Notes: a model not told the origin generated them from the letters alone. Positions 23,916 through 33,077 are shown, counted from the first letter of the stretch. The stretch is 64,000 nt of DNA from Thalassospira lucentensis MCCC 1A00383 = DSM 14000 (GCF_000421265.1 NZ_ATWN01000009.1:124001-188000); one strand, 5' to 3'. Numbers and translations are program-made.

Positions 23916-24223
23916 CGCGCTGGTTTCCCGTGTGGACGGTTTTATTTGTTGTGGGGAAGGCGCATGCCGTGCGCGGTCGGTGTGACCACTGGTGCGGCTA
24001 TCGGCATATTCGTCAAGTTCAAGGCAGCGTGTCTTTATTTCATGGGGCAACATCGTTTGTTCCGTCCTATGTGGGGCGTGATGACAAACGGAGCCTATGG
24101 CAAAACCAATCGGACGGCTGGCCACTTCCGGACGTGAATGCCAGCCGGGATGTGGGCATATGATGTTGCGAGGATGATGGATGATCTGGCGGACTGGATT
24201 GCCGCCGTGGCCTCCTTAAAGGC

Positions 24224-24261
24224 AAAACGGGGCGGCCCGAAAATCGAACCGCCCCGTTTTT
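24224..24261. terminator. Terminator downstream of the second EamA gene
   Basis: AAAACGGGGCGG pairs with CCGCCCCGTTTT around a 13-nt loop. It lies just past the minus-strand stop at 24279. Confidence 0.85.
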
Positions 24262-24278
24262 GTCTGATGTAAAAATCT

Positions 24279-25202
24279 TTAGTCCGCAGGGACTGTTTTA
24301 TTCCTCATACCAATGAATTTTGGCAGTCTGGCAAAGATGGTGATGTTGCCCAGCAGGATCATCGCAAGGCCCGATGCGCCAATCGGTGTCCAGACGTATC
24401 CTTCAAGGAAGGTCGATACCGTCAGGGCCACGACCGGGAACAGAACCGTGACATAGGCCGCTCGTCCGGCCCCAACCCGGTTGACCAGCGCCAGATAGGC
24501 AAGGAAGGCAACGACCGACCCAGGAATGGCAAGATAGAGCAAGCCACCGATGTAAAGCGGTTCTGTCGGCATCACGGGTGTTTGCCCGCGCAAACCTGCA
24601 AAGATAAACAAGAGTACCGTGCCATAGACCATGCCGCGCGCCACCGCATCGCGGTTGGGAATGCCCATGGCATGCAGTTTGACCGAGACCATGTTGCCAC
24701 AGCTAAACACCGCCGTCCCGCATAGCGCCAGCAACATGCCAGTGATGGCATGCGGGTTATGCGACAGCGCGTAAATCTGATTGGCAAACAGGCAGGCAAT
24801 CCCGGCAAGACCAAAGGCAGCCCCAAACACAAAGCGCATCCCCGGACGGTTGCCATAAAACGCCCAGTTGCCCAGCGCGTTAAAAATGGTCGAGGTGGTG
24901 AAAATTACCGCGACAATGCCGCTCGCGATATAGGCGGTCGCAGAATACATCAGGATAAAGTTGATGCTAAACAGCCCACAGCCCAGAAGCACGCACCACG
25001 GATGGGCGCGCCATGGTACCGGGCGCCATTTGCGGCTGATCAGCAAGAACCCGCACAGCACGATGGCCGCCAGTGCAAAGCGGTAAAAGATCGATGTTTC
25101 AACCGGGATCGGCCCGATTTGAAGCTTGATCGCGTACCAGGTAAATCCCCAGCAGGCGGTAACGATGACAAACAGAAGGGCGGTCATATGCGGGGCTTTC
25201 AA
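24279..25202 (-). CDS. EamA/DMT-family transporter
   Basis: A full-length 307-residue EamA protein with about ten helices. The N-terminus carries Thr-Ala-Cys-Trp-Gly-Phe-Thr-Trp-Tyr-Ala-Ile-Lys. The second half has Val-Asn-Arg-Val-Gly-Ala-Gly-Arg-Ala-Ala-Tyr and Leu-Glu-Gly-Tyr-Val-Trp-Thr before the last helices, the region missing in the neighbouring transporter. It probably exports an amino acid or other metabolite. A Met six codons in is an alternative start. It is not co-transcribed with the other EamA gene, because of the terminator and a 364-bp gap. Confidence 0.9.
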   Translation of the reverse strand: MKAPHMTALLFVIVTACWGFTWYAIKLQIGPIPVETSIFYRFALAAIVLCGFLLISRKWRPVPWRAHPWCVLLGCGLFSINFILMYSATAYIASGIVAVIFTTSTIFNALGNWAFYGNRPGMRFVFGAAFGLAGIACLFANQIYALSHNPHAITGMLLALCGTAVFSCGNMVSVKLHAMGIPNRDAVARGMVYGTVLLFIFAGLRGQTPVMPTEPLYIGGLLYLAIPGSVVAFLAYLALVNRVGAGRAAYVTVLFPVVALTVSTFLEGYVWTPIGASGLAMILLGNITIFARLPKFIGMRNKTVPAD

Positions 25203-25438
25203 TCAAAGACGGGCGCGATTGGTGGCGCGCGAGGGGGTGGCTAAGGGTGTGCAACGGATATGTGGGGCATACCCGATCCGCCTGATTAAGCCCGAAAACC
25301 GCTGCGATGGCTTTCACGTTCTTGCGGTGTTTTTCATGTTCTTGTGCCATATTGTTCCGATGGTCAGAGCATCAATCTGGCGCATGTTTAGAGATACCGT
25401 GATTTTATCTATCTGGTGAAAGTAGTTATGGAGGGGGC

Positions 25439-25690
25439 ATGAAAAGGAACGTCTGGATAACAGTCGGACTAGTTCTTCTGTTAGGAGGATGTGACGACAA
25501 TCATGTTTTCACTCTATATCGAGCATCTTCATTGGACGCAAACATGCGAATACATATTGCGACTTTCGATGCGGCGGAAAGTTCGCCCTCATACAATCAG
25601 GAAAACTGCGCGATCACGGCAGGACTATTTGCCCAACAGCTAGGAGTCACTGTTCGCTATTGGTGTGAAAAAGGGACTTTTCGTCCTTAG
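25439..25690 (+). CDS. Small predicted lipoprotein
   Basis: An 83-residue protein starting behind a strong GGAGGGGGC. The N-terminus is a lipoprotein signal: Met-Lys-Arg-Asn, a hydrophobic run and the lipobox Leu-Leu-Gly-Gly-Cys with Cys18 as the lipidation site. Asp-Asp follows the Cys, which in enterobacteria would favour inner-membrane retention. The mature part has two more Cys that could form a disulfide in the periplasm. No family recognised. The 236-bp region upstream back to the EamA start holds no other gene. Confidence 0.7.
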   Translation: MKRNVWITVGLVLLLGGCDDNHVFTLYRASSLDANMRIHIATFDAAESSPSYNQENCAITAGLFAQQLGVTVRYWCEKGTFRP

Positions 25691-25738
25691 TTTAAGTACG
25701 TGACGTGGCAGAACGTATTTGTTCCTCGTCGGATATGC

Positions 25739-26638
25739 TTAGGCAAACAGCCGCATGCCGCGTTCCGATATTTTCCTGAACCCGGCGACGACGTGCGTGG
25801 CAAGGGCTTCTTCGACTGCACCGAAACCATCGCGTTTGGCAAGGGTCATACGGTATTCGCCCAGTTCCGGCAGGCCATGGCGCGGGCCAAGATGCACCAG
25901 ATCATCGGAAATCACGCTGATCGGTAGGGGCGCAATCGCAAGATCGGCACGCACTGCGGCAATCTGGGCCTGACAAAACTCGCTGGTGTAGGCAATGCGG
26001 TAATTGACGTCGGCTTCGTCAAGCGCCTTGAGCGCCATGGTGCGCCAATAACATCCCTGTTCGGCCATCGCCATTGGGACCGGACGTTTATCAAGGGCTG
26101 TGCCATGCCGCGCACCAAGCCAGACAAGCGGTTCGGAATGTATCGGTGGTTGCGGGTCAAGTTCGGGATCGTAGCTAAACACCGCCACGTCAATTTCACC
26201 ATCGGAAACGCGATGGCGCAGATTATAGGTCGGGCCAAGATGGACGTCGATATCGACATGCGGGTGGCTGTCGGCAAAGCGTTTGAGGATTTCGGGAATG
26301 GCGATGATGCCGGTGTCATTGGGAACACCCAGCCGCACGGTCCCGGAAAATTCCGGCGCATGAAAATGCGACATGGCTTCGTCATTGAGTTTTAAAAGCC
26401 TGCGCGCATAGCCCAAAAGCACTTCGCCGTCTTCCGTCAGGCTGACACGGCGGGTTTCGCGTTTAAACAGTTCACGTTGAACCATGCCTTCAAGTTTTTT
26501 GACCTGCAGGCTGATGGCTGATGCACTGCGATGAACCTTTTCGGCCGCGCGCGAAAAATTACCGGTTTCGCAGATGGCAACAAAAGTCCGTGCAAGGTCC
26601 AGATCAAGGTTATGGATCAGGGCGGGAGTCGTGTTCAT
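25739..26638 (-). CDS. LysR-family regulator (divergent from the DUF1127 gene)
   Basis: A 299-residue LysR-type regulator. The HTH contains Gly-Asn-Phe-Ser-Arg-Ala-Ala-Glu-Lys-Val-His-Arg-Ser-Ala-Ser-Ala-Ile-Ser, followed by the linker and a full co-inducer domain. The start at 26638 (Met-Asn-Thr-Thr-Pro) follows GAGG at good spacing; a Met ten codons earlier lacks a ribosome-binding site. Divergence from a small DUF1127 protein is a recurring alphaproteobacterial arrangement, so the DUF1127 gene is the likely target. Confidence 0.92.
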   Translation of the reverse strand: MNTTPALIHNLDLDLARTFVAICETGNFSRAAEKVHRSASAISLQVKKLEGMVQRELFKRETRRVSLTEDGEVLLGYARRLLKLNDEAMSHFHAPEFSGTVRLGVPNDTGIIAIPEILKRFADSHPHVDIDVHLGPTYNLRHRVSDGEIDVAVFSYDPELDPQPPIHSEPLVWLGARHGTALDKRPVPMAMAEQGCYWRTMALKALDEADVNYRIAYTSEFCQAQIAAVRADLAIAPLPISVISDDLVHLGPRHGLPELGEYRMTLAKRDGFGAVEEALATHVVAGFRKISERGMRLFA

Positions 26639-26746
26639 CGCCAGCCTCATTGTTTTGGTGAATGGCATCTCGTTATGAGTGCTGCCACCGACAGAAAATT
26701 ATATCTGTGAGAATATCTAATCCATGATGTTAAATCTTCTCGTTTG

Positions 26747-26760
26747 TCTCATCAATGAGA
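26747..26760. promoter_or_regulatory. Palindrome in the LysR/DUF1127 gap
   Basis: TCTCAT-CA-ATGAGA, a perfect 6-bp inverted repeat 38 bp before the DUF1127 start. It is a candidate regulator site; assignment to the LysR protein is inferred. Confidence 0.4.
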
Positions 26761-26798
26761 AATGTTCATTGTTTAAAAAACAACGATTGGAGATTCTC

Positions 26799-27143
26799 AT
26801 GGCCGCATCCTTCATATCCTACGAAAACACTCAACGAAGCAGTGCATCACAAGCGTGTGCTCAGGCTGGTGTGACGCTGTCATCCTCAAAGTGCGAAAGT
26901 TTTGCCAGGCGTTTCCTGAATGCCTTGACGGCATGGCGCGAAAATCGTCAGAAGCAAAAATCATTGAAGAAAACGCTGTCGCTTGATCCGGAAACACTTC
27001 GCGATATTTCGGGCATGACGGCGGCCGAATTGTCCGAACAGATGCAGGGCACAAACGGCCGTCAAACCGGGCGGGGGGTTGCCGCGCACGATGTGGTTGC
27101 CGGTATGGTTCTGGCGTGGCCCAGCCCAAAGAAAAAGGATTGA
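26799..27143 (+). CDS. DUF1127-domain protein
   Basis: A 114-residue protein whose centre (about residues 38-72) has the DUF1127 pattern: Trp-Arg-Glu-Asn-Arg-Gln-Lys-Gln-Lys-Ser-Leu-Lys-Lys followed by Leu-Asp-Pro-Glu-Thr-Leu-Arg-Asp-Ile-Ser-Gly-Met-Thr. Small Arg/Lys-rich DUF1127 proteins in alphaproteobacteria have been linked to RNA binding and to phosphate or stress responses, but the family is poorly defined. This one has extra N- and C-terminal segments. The start at 26799 was chosen because it follows TTGGAG. Confidence 0.75.
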   Translation: MAASFISYENTQRSSASQACAQAGVTLSSSKCESFARRFLNALTAWRENRQKQKSLKKTLSLDPETLRDISGMTAAELSEQMQGTNGRQTGRGVAAHDVVAGMVLAWPSPKKKD

Positions 27144-27276
27144 GGCGTCTTGAAAACGACATCCGTGCTGCCCTGTTTTCACATTCTTGCGCAAAACAGG
27201 GCAGGGATGCGCGCATGGGGCTTTGCAATTAAGATACATGGTGCGATGATCTGTGTTCAGAAAGTCAGGAATACCG

Positions 27277-28212
27277 ATGCCAGAACCGCAATTCGCATCT
27301 GTGCCCGGAACCGAGCAGGCAAAGTTCGAACCCAATGGGCGCTATCAGAAATTTGAAGTCTTCAATCAGTTGATTGGGGATGCAAATCTGCTGCGTGCCG
27401 GTGATTTTGGTGACAGCATTTCGGTGGCACACTGGCGGCGTAAGGCCGATGTCCTGACGCGCTATACCGATCCGGACCATCACACCATCAGTCTGTATGT
27501 GAATGGCGGGACCGGCATTCAGCGTAAAATCGGTGCAGATCCGTTGACGGGCGGTGGGCCCGGGCGTTGTTGTTTGATGCCAGCCCACATGACGTCAGAC
27601 TGGGTTGTTCAGGGTGAGGTGGAACTGTTTCACCTTTATATCCCGCATGCGTCTTGGGAACGGGCGGTGGTTGAGGCCTTTGACATTGAACCCAACGGCG
27701 TCGAGGTCCCCGAGAAGACCTTCTTTCTTGATCCCCTGATCGAACAAACCGTGCGTCATGCCATGTTGCCCCTTGATTGGGATGTTCCGGCTGACCGGAT
27801 GGCGATGTCACATGCCGGGCAATTGTTGATGGGCCATATGTTGCGCAGCTATTCAACGCGGCGTGATCTGGGCTTTAAGGTGCGCGGTGGATTGTCCCCA
27901 GTGATCAAACGACGGGTGTTTGATTATGTCGATGCCAATCTGGAGGCAGCCCTGACGATTGAGGAATTGGCGGCGGTTTCCGGCCTGTCGCCCTATCACT
28001 TTGCCCGCATGTTTCGAAAATCGGTCGGCGAAGCACCGCATAAGTTTGTCTTGCGGCGTCGGATCGAGCTGGCGATGACGATGTTGCGATCCGGGCAATA
28101 TGCTGTGGCGGAAATTGCACATGCCACCGGCTTTTCCAGTCAGGCGCATCTGACCACCCGTTTTCGCGCCATGACCGGTGTGACACCGGCAAAATACCGC
28201 GACATATCTTAA
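27277..28212 (+). CDS. AraC-family regulator
   Basis: A 311-residue protein. The N-terminal half is a variable ligand domain. The C-terminal 100 residues are the double HTH of AraC/XylS: Leu-Thr-Ile-Glu-Glu-Leu-Ala-Ala-Val-Ser-Gly-Leu-Ser-Pro-Tyr-His-Phe-Ala-Arg-Met-Phe and Val-Ala-Glu-Ile-Ala-His-Ala-Thr-Gly-Phe-Ser-Ser-Gln-Ala-His. The ATG at 27277 is preceded by CAGGA with 6-bp spacing; a GTG at 27253 is less likely. No obvious target gene is adjacent, as the TRAP operon starts 490 bp away. Confidence 0.9.
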   Translation: MPEPQFASVPGTEQAKFEPNGRYQKFEVFNQLIGDANLLRAGDFGDSISVAHWRRKADVLTRYTDPDHHTISLYVNGGTGIQRKIGADPLTGGGPGRCCLMPAHMTSDWVVQGEVELFHLYIPHASWERAVVEAFDIEPNGVEVPEKTFFLDPLIEQTVRHAMLPLDWDVPADRMAMSHAGQLLMGHMLRSYSTRRDLGFKVRGGLSPVIKRRVFDYVDANLEAALTIEELAAVSGLSPYHFARMFRKSVGEAPHKFVLRRRIELAMTMLRSGQYAVAEIAHATGFSSQAHLTTRFRAMTGVTPAKYRDIS

Positions 28213-28231
28213 GGTGCTGATTTCAAAAGAG

Positions 28232-28245
28232 TGTTAGCGCTAACA
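28232..28245. promoter_or_regulatory. Perfect LacI-type palindrome
   Basis: TGTTAGCGCTAACA is a 14-bp perfect palindrome with the central CG typical of LacI/GalR-family operators. It lies 20 bp after the AraC stop and about 365 bp upstream of the TRAP promoter. No LacI-family gene is in the window. The rest of the 28213-28699 gap shows only AT-rich promoter sequence and no gene. Confidence 0.5.
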
Positions 28246-28610
28246 TCGTGCAAGGGGCATGTGCCGTCTGGCTTTTTGTCATGACAAGTACGATCTGGCC
28301 GCGTGACCATCGGTTGTCGTGATCTTTTACTAGTTTTCCTTATTTTTTCGAGCCCATTTCCATCATCACCTTTGCGCGTATCAGTACGCACAAGACACTT
28401 GTGTGGCTGCTCGCAAATACTCCCCCATAAGGCCCGAAAACGATTGCCGCCGTGATGGTGTGTTCGTTAATTCGCAGCGATGATTTCTGTCTCGCACCAT
28501 GTGCATTTGCGGTTAATCGTGCTGCGGTTGATTACAAGTTGGCGATCAGAAAATGACATAATTTCATTAAGTTTTTGATTTTAAGCAATTTTTACAAGTT
28601 GATAATTTCG

Positions 28611-28640
28611 TTGACAAGATTGGCATTTGGTATCTAAGAT
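28611..28640 (+). promoter_or_regulatory. Candidate promoter of the TRAP operon
   Basis: The -35 hexamer TTGACA (28611-28616) is followed after 18 bp by TAAGAT (28635-28640), in strongly AT-rich DNA 60 bp before the dctP start. Confidence 0.55.
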
Positions 28641-28699
28641 TTCACAACAACTAAAATATCAATTAATGGCAAAAGCCAATCCAACGGGAGGATATCCAA

Positions 28700-29680
28700 A
28701 TGAAAACCACGTTCAAAACACTCGGACTCTGTGCGGTGCTTGCAGGCGCACTTGCCGCGCCTCTGTCAGCTTACGCAGAGACCACGCTGCGTATCGGAAC
28801 GGTTTTATCGCCGAATGATCCGATGGGGCAGGGGCTTGAAAAGTTTAAGACCGACGTCGAAAAAGCGACCAATGGCGACGTCCTCATTGAGGTGTTCCAT
28901 AATTCCCAATTGGGCGATACCACCGAAATGATCGATCAGGCTCGTGCGGGTGCTGCTGTTGGCACGGTGACCGATGTTGCCCGTCTTTCCAGTTTTGTAC
29001 CGTCACTTGCCATCATGTCGGCACCGTTTCTGTTTGATAATTATGAACAGGCCGACAAATTCGCCCTTTCCGACGAATACCTCGCTTGGGGTGAAGAACT
29101 TCGCGAGAAATCCGGCCTCTTGATGATTGCATCGAATTGGTACCAGGGCGCACGTCATGCGTTGACCCAGAAACCTATTTCGGGTCCGGATGATCTTTCC
29201 GGTGTTCGGATGCGGACCATCGGAGCGCCTGTGTGGATTGAAACCATCCGTGCGATGGGGGCTGAGCCGACCCCGATTGCTTGGGGTGAGGTTTACAGCG
29301 CATTGCAGCTTGGCACAATTGATGCGGCTGAAGCTCAGCCAACGGCGATTTGGAATGCCAAACTTTACGAAGTGATCAAGAATGTCACGAAAACAGGACA
29401 TATCCAGCTGGTTACAGCTCTTGTTGTTGGCGCAGATGCCTGGGACGAGATTTCTGAGGAAAATCAGAAAATTGTCCGTGCTCTGGCTGTCGAAAATGGT
29501 CGCTATGCGTCCAAGTTGACCATCGAACTTGGTGAAAAGGCGCTTGAAGACGTTGCGGCAAGTGGCGTTGAGGTCAGTGAAGTTGATCTGGCTCCGTTCA
29601 AGGAGGCCGTTGCTCCGGTTTATCAGATGCTTGATCTCGAAGCAGAGGCAGAAATCGTCAACAAGGTTCTTGGACGCTAA
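28700..29680 (+). CDS. TRAP transporter solute-binding protein (DctP family)
   Basis: A periplasmic binding protein of 326 residues. The signal peptide covers residues 1-26 (Lys-containing start, hydrophobic core, cleavage after Ala-Tyr-Ala). The DctP fold shows Asn-Ser-Gln-Leu-Gly-Asp-Thr-Thr-Glu-Met near residue 73. The conserved Arg that binds substrate carboxylates is expected in Gly-Val-Arg-Met-Arg-Thr-Ile, followed by Ala-Leu-Gln-Leu-Gly-Thr-Ile-Asp-Ala-Ala-Glu. It probably delivers an organic acid to the DctQM permease encoded next. A GGGAGG precedes the start. The substrate cannot be named from sequence. Confidence 0.95.
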   Translation: MKTTFKTLGLCAVLAGALAAPLSAYAETTLRIGTVLSPNDPMGQGLEKFKTDVEKATNGDVLIEVFHNSQLGDTTEMIDQARAGAAVGTVTDVARLSSFVPSLAIMSAPFLFDNYEQADKFALSDEYLAWGEELREKSGLLMIASNWYQGARHALTQKPISGPDDLSGVRMRTIGAPVWIETIRAMGAEPTPIAWGEVYSALQLGTIDAAEAQPTAIWNAKLYEVIKNVTKTGHIQLVTALVVGADAWDEISEENQKIVRALAVENGRYASKLTIELGEKALEDVAASGVEVSEVDLAPFKEAVAPVYQMLDLEAEAEIVNKVLGR

Positions 29681-29768
29681 TTCCAGGGCTTAGAAAACGT
29701 GCCGAACAAAAGTGCGTTGCCGCGCGTGCGCAGCAACGCACTTCAAATTTCAAGATGGAATAGAATAC

Positions 29769-30221
29769 ATGCTCAAGCGAATTGAGTTTGCTTTTGGCGG
29801 AATGCTGCTTGTCACCGTTGTGTTACTTGTTGCCGTCGCATCCGTTTCAAGGGCAATGGGAACGCCGATTATCTGGTCGGTCGAAATGGCTCAGCTGATT
29901 TTTGCGTGGCTGTGCATGTTGGCAGCAGATATCGCCATGCAGGAAGACCGGCATTTCGGGCTTCAAATCGTAAGGGAAGTTGTTTCTGCGCGTGCTGCCG
30001 ATCTGATCGAGGTTTTCAACATCGTTGTGATCATCGGTTTTCTCGCGTTTCTTCTTTATTACGCTTGGGGCAACATGGTTCTGATGCATCCGCGTCTTGT
30101 CGGTGCGGCCCAGATCAATGCTTCCTACATTCATGCGTCGATGGTCGTTGGCATCCTTTTGATGATCCGCACCATGGTATCGCAACTTATCCGACGTATG
30201 CGACGCAGGGAGGCAAACTGA
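29769..30221 (+). CDS. TRAP transporter small membrane subunit (DctQ family)
   Basis: A 150-residue inner-membrane protein with four hydrophobic helices, the DctQ topology. It has the family segment Glu-Met-Ala-Gln-Leu-Ile-Phe-Ala-Trp-Leu and a basic C-terminus (Arg-Arg-Met-Arg-Arg-Arg). The start at 29769 was chosen because the upstream codons are non-hydrophobic and unlike the family. Its TGA overlaps the dctM ATG by one base. Confidence 0.92.
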   Translation: MLKRIEFAFGGMLLVTVVLLVAVASVSRAMGTPIIWSVEMAQLIFAWLCMLAADIAMQEDRHFGLQIVREVVSARAADLIEVFNIVVIIGFLAFLLYYAWGNMVLMHPRLVGAAQINASYIHASMVVGILLMIRTMVSQLIRRMRRREAN

Positions 30222-31501
30222 TGTTGATCTTGATCGCGGTTCTATTCACGGTTTTCCTCATTATCGGCATGCCTGTGGCGTTTGCGCTTGGGCTCGCATC
30301 TATTCCGGTTTTTGTCGTAAGCGGCGCCATGCCACCGACGGTGGTTATTCAGAAAATGGTGACGGCAACACAAAGTTTTCCGCTTTTGGCTGTGCCCTTC
30401 TTTATCTTTGCCGGCAACCTGATGAACGTGACGGGCATTACCTATCGCCTGGTTAAATTTGCCCGATTGCTAACCGGCTGGATGGCTGGTGGTTTGGCGC
30501 AGGTTTCCATTGTGCTGAGCTTCATGATGGGCGGTATTTCCGGTTCGGCTGTTGCTGATGCCTCGATGGAGGCACGCCTTCTGGGCCCCAGTATGATCAA
30601 GCAGGGGTATTCCAAGGCGATGACGGCCGCTGTTTTGGCCTTTGGTTCGGTGATTACCGCAACCATTCCGCCGAGCATCGGCTTGATCCTGTTTGGCTTT
30701 GTCAATGAGGTCTCTATTGGTCGCCTGTTCCTTGCCGGGGTTGTGCCCGGTATTTTCCTGACAATCGTTTTGATGATCACAACTTGGCTGGTTGCGCGCA
30801 AAAACGGATACAAGCCCGATCTTCCAACCGTTCCAAGTGGTAAGGAACTGGTGTCGAGCTTTTCTGAAAGTGTCTGGGCGTTGGCGTTCCCGGTCATTCT
30901 GATTGTCGGATTCCGCTTTGGCATTTTTACCGCGACCGAAGCCGGTGCTTTCCTTGTCTTCTACGCGCTTGGCGTCGGGTTGTTCATTTATCGTGAACTT
31001 GATTTCAAGAAGTTCCGCGAAGCTGTGACAAGCTCAATTTCCGATCTGGGAATGGTCATGTTGCTGATCATTATGGCTGCTGTTCTTGGCTATGCCATGA
31101 CCATCGAACGTGCCCCACAACAAATCACCGAATTTGTCACGACGCTGACGGAAAACCCGACGATGATATTGATGCTGGTGATCGCGGTTCTGGTGGTCAG
31201 CGGTATGTTTCTCGAGGGGGCAGCCAATATTCTTCTGGTTACACCGATTGTCATGCCGGTGCTGATCAGTGCTGGTTATGATCCTGTGCACATGGGCATT
31301 CTGATTGTCACATTGATCAATTTTGGCGGGCTGACACCGCCTGTCGGGGTCATCATGTTTACGGTCTGTGGCATTCTTGATGTCAAGACTGGCGCCTATA
31401 GCCGCGCGTCCATCCCGTTTTTCATCGCGATGGGAATATTTTTCATTTTGATGGCTGCAGTACCAAGCTTGACGTTGATCTTGCCCAATACATTGATGTA
31501 A
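30221..31501 (+). CDS. TRAP transporter large permease (DctM family)
   Basis: A 426-residue sodium-coupled permease subunit with about 12 helices. It shows the DctM segments Phe-Ile-Phe-Ala-Gly-Asn-Leu-Met, Ile-Ser-Gly-Ser-Ala-Val-Ala-Asp, Ile-Pro-Pro-Ser and Thr-Pro-Pro-Val-Gly near the end. The start is the ATG that overlaps the dctQ stop (TGATG); the frame is open further upstream but inside dctQ. It ends 55 bp before the GntR gene. Confidence 0.95.
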   Translation: MLILIAVLFTVFLIIGMPVAFALGLASIPVFVVSGAMPPTVVIQKMVTATQSFPLLAVPFFIFAGNLMNVTGITYRLVKFARLLTGWMAGGLAQVSIVLSFMMGGISGSAVADASMEARLLGPSMIKQGYSKAMTAAVLAFGSVITATIPPSIGLILFGFVNEVSIGRLFLAGVVPGIFLTIVLMITTWLVARKNGYKPDLPTVPSGKELVSSFSESVWALAFPVILIVGFRFGIFTATEAGAFLVFYALGVGLFIYRELDFKKFREAVTSSISDLGMVMLLIIMAAVLGYAMTIERAPQQITEFVTTLTENPTMILMLVIAVLVVSGMFLEGAANILLVTPIVMPVLISAGYDPVHMGILIVTLINFGGLTPPVGVIMFTVCGILDVKTGAYSRASIPFFIAMGIFFILMAAVPSLTLILPNTLM

Positions 31502-31556
31502 TCGATGACCTGAGAAATTCAGGCACCAGAAGAGTTGCCAAGGAGATATATCGAAC

Positions 31557-32273
31557 ATGAAGACTTCTACTGGTGGATTAATTGCCGTGCAGGGGGGCGG
31601 GATTAAAACCAACGCTCATGTACCTGCCTCTGCCTTGGTATATGAAGAAATCAGAAGACAGATTGTTTCTTTGACGCTTCTGCCTGAAACGACACTTGTG
31701 CGTGCGGAGCTGGCTGACAGTTTTAGTGTCAGCCAGTCGCCCGTGCGTGAAGCGATCATGCGGCTTGAACAAGACGGATTGGTTGTGTCCTATCCGCAGT
31801 CACGGACAGTTGTGACCAAGATTGATGTTGCGCGCATTCGCGAAGAGCATTTCCTGCGGGTGGCCGCAGAATGTGAAGCGGTTCGTCAATTGGCTGAAGC
31901 ACCGGAAACAGGTGCGGTTGTCAAGGCCAAGGGCATTGTTAAAATGCAAGAAGCGCTGGTTGGCGATATTGAACAGATTGATCTGTTCAAACAGCTCGAT
32001 GAAAGCTTCCACGCGGCACTTTTTAATGGTGTCAGTCAGTCCAACCTGCATTTGCAGATTACCGCGCGTAGTGGGCATCTTGAAAGGGTTCGGACCCTTG
32101 ATTTGCCACGTGCTGGAAAAATGTTTTCGGTTCTCGAAGGCCATAAGGCCGTTATCGCCGCCATCCAATCAGGTGATGGTTATGAGGCGACCACGCAGAT
32201 GCGTCAGCACCTCTCAGGAACAATGGAACGCTTGCCCCAGATTATCGAGGAAAACAAGGATCTGTTTTCCTAA
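31557..32273 (+). CDS. GntR-family regulator (FadR/FCD subgroup)
   Basis: A 238-residue regulator. The winged HTH (about residues 25-95) holds Ala-Leu-Val-Tyr-Glu-Glu-Ile-Arg-Arg-Gln-Ile and Phe-Ser-Val-Ser-Gln-Ser-Pro-Val-Arg-Glu-Ala-Ile-Met-Arg-Leu-Glu. The C-terminal helical FCD domain shows the metal-site pattern Asp-x-x-Phe-His and later His. FCD proteins commonly sense organic acids and control TRAP operons. Lying directly downstream with AAGGAGATATA, it is the likely local regulator of the transporter. Confidence 0.92.
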   Translation: MKTSTGGLIAVQGGGIKTNAHVPASALVYEEIRRQIVSLTLLPETTLVRAELADSFSVSQSPVREAIMRLEQDGLVVSYPQSRTVVTKIDVARIREEHFLRVAAECEAVRQLAEAPETGAVVKAKGIVKMQEALVGDIEQIDLFKQLDESFHAALFNGVSQSNLHLQITARSGHLERVRTLDLPRAGKMFSVLEGHKAVIAAIQSGDGYEATTQMRQHLSGTMERLPQIIEENKDLFS

Positions 32274-32300
32274 CCATCCTTTGTCTTTCATCGTTGATCG

Positions 32301-32927
32301 TTAGGCCGGATTTTGATTTCGGGCAAGAAAGCGATCGAGTTCTCGTTGCGCGGGCGGTTGACCGGTGAAGACCTCGACATACTCGGGAATGCGCTGCAGG
32401 CGTACCGCAAGGTCTTCGTCCGTCTGCATCGAGATATAGCCGATTTGCACCAAATATGTGGTTCTTGCACGGGTATCAGCCAGACGCTCGTTCTGGCCAA
32501 AGCGCATAAACATTTGTTTAAGCGCATCAAGACGTTGTTCGTCGGCAGACTGTATTTCCCTAAGCAATGCCGGGGATCGGACGGACCAGCCCCGAATGGC
32601 AAATTCAAATTTGGCGTCAAACAGTTCCGGCTTTAACCAGCAATCAATGACATTGAGCATCGCCTCGGTCACGGTTTCGGCAAATGCCTCTGTCTGCTTG
32701 ATGAGGTTGCCGGTGTTTTTCTCGCGCCATTGCGTGATCAAGGCATCCAGCAGTTCCTTCCGATCCTTGAAGAACCAGTAGAAACTTGTTCGTGACAGAT
32801 TAAGCCGCTTGGCAAGGGGTTGAATTTTGACCCCGTCCACCCCGGTTTCAAGCAACGCATCATAGGCCGCATTCAGCCAGACGTCGGGCGAACCGCGCCA
32901 GCCACCATTTTGTGATTGTTCTTCCAT
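32301..32927 (-). CDS. TetR-family regulator (divergent from the flavin oxidoreductase)
   Basis: A 208-residue TetR protein. The HTH has Leu-Ala-Lys-Arg-Leu-Asn-Leu-Ser-Arg-Thr-Ser-Phe-Tyr-Trp-Phe-Phe-Lys-Asp-Arg-Lys-Glu-Leu-Leu. The start at 32927 was preferred over a Met six codons upstream. The 150-bp gap to the divergent oxidoreductase contains several ATGTAC/GTACAT-type half-sites (about 32979-33028). No clean palindrome could be fixed there, so the operator is not called. It probably controls the oxidoreductase. Confidence 0.9.
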   Translation of the reverse strand: MEEQSQNGGWRGSPDVWLNAAYDALLETGVDGVKIQPLAKRLNLSRTSFYWFFKDRKELLDALITQWREKNTGNLIKQTEAFAETVTEAMLNVIDCWLKPELFDAKFEFAIRGWSVRSPALLREIQSADEQRLDALKQMFMRFGQNERLADTRARTTYLVQIGYISMQTDEDLAVRLQRIPEYVEVFTGQPPAQRELDRFLARNQNPA

Positions 32928-33077
32928 GGCTTCAGTCCATAGCAAACTGCGGGGTGCACAACAAGCAAACTACACATGAATGTACTATAAATATACATCA
33001 GTGAACTTAAAATTGACATAAGTGTACATTTATCCATATGGTTGAGAAGAGAGAGTTCGAAACCGGAGTTCCCGCAC

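Noticed and set aside
24174-24272. Small reading frame of 32 codons with a weak GCGAGG upstream
   Set aside because: Half of it is the terminator hairpin of the EamA gene. No other support.
32928-33077. Clean TetR operator in front of the flavin oxidoreductase
   Set aside because: Several TGTAC/GTACAT half-sites occur but none forms a convincing palindrome. An operator may exist but could not be defined.
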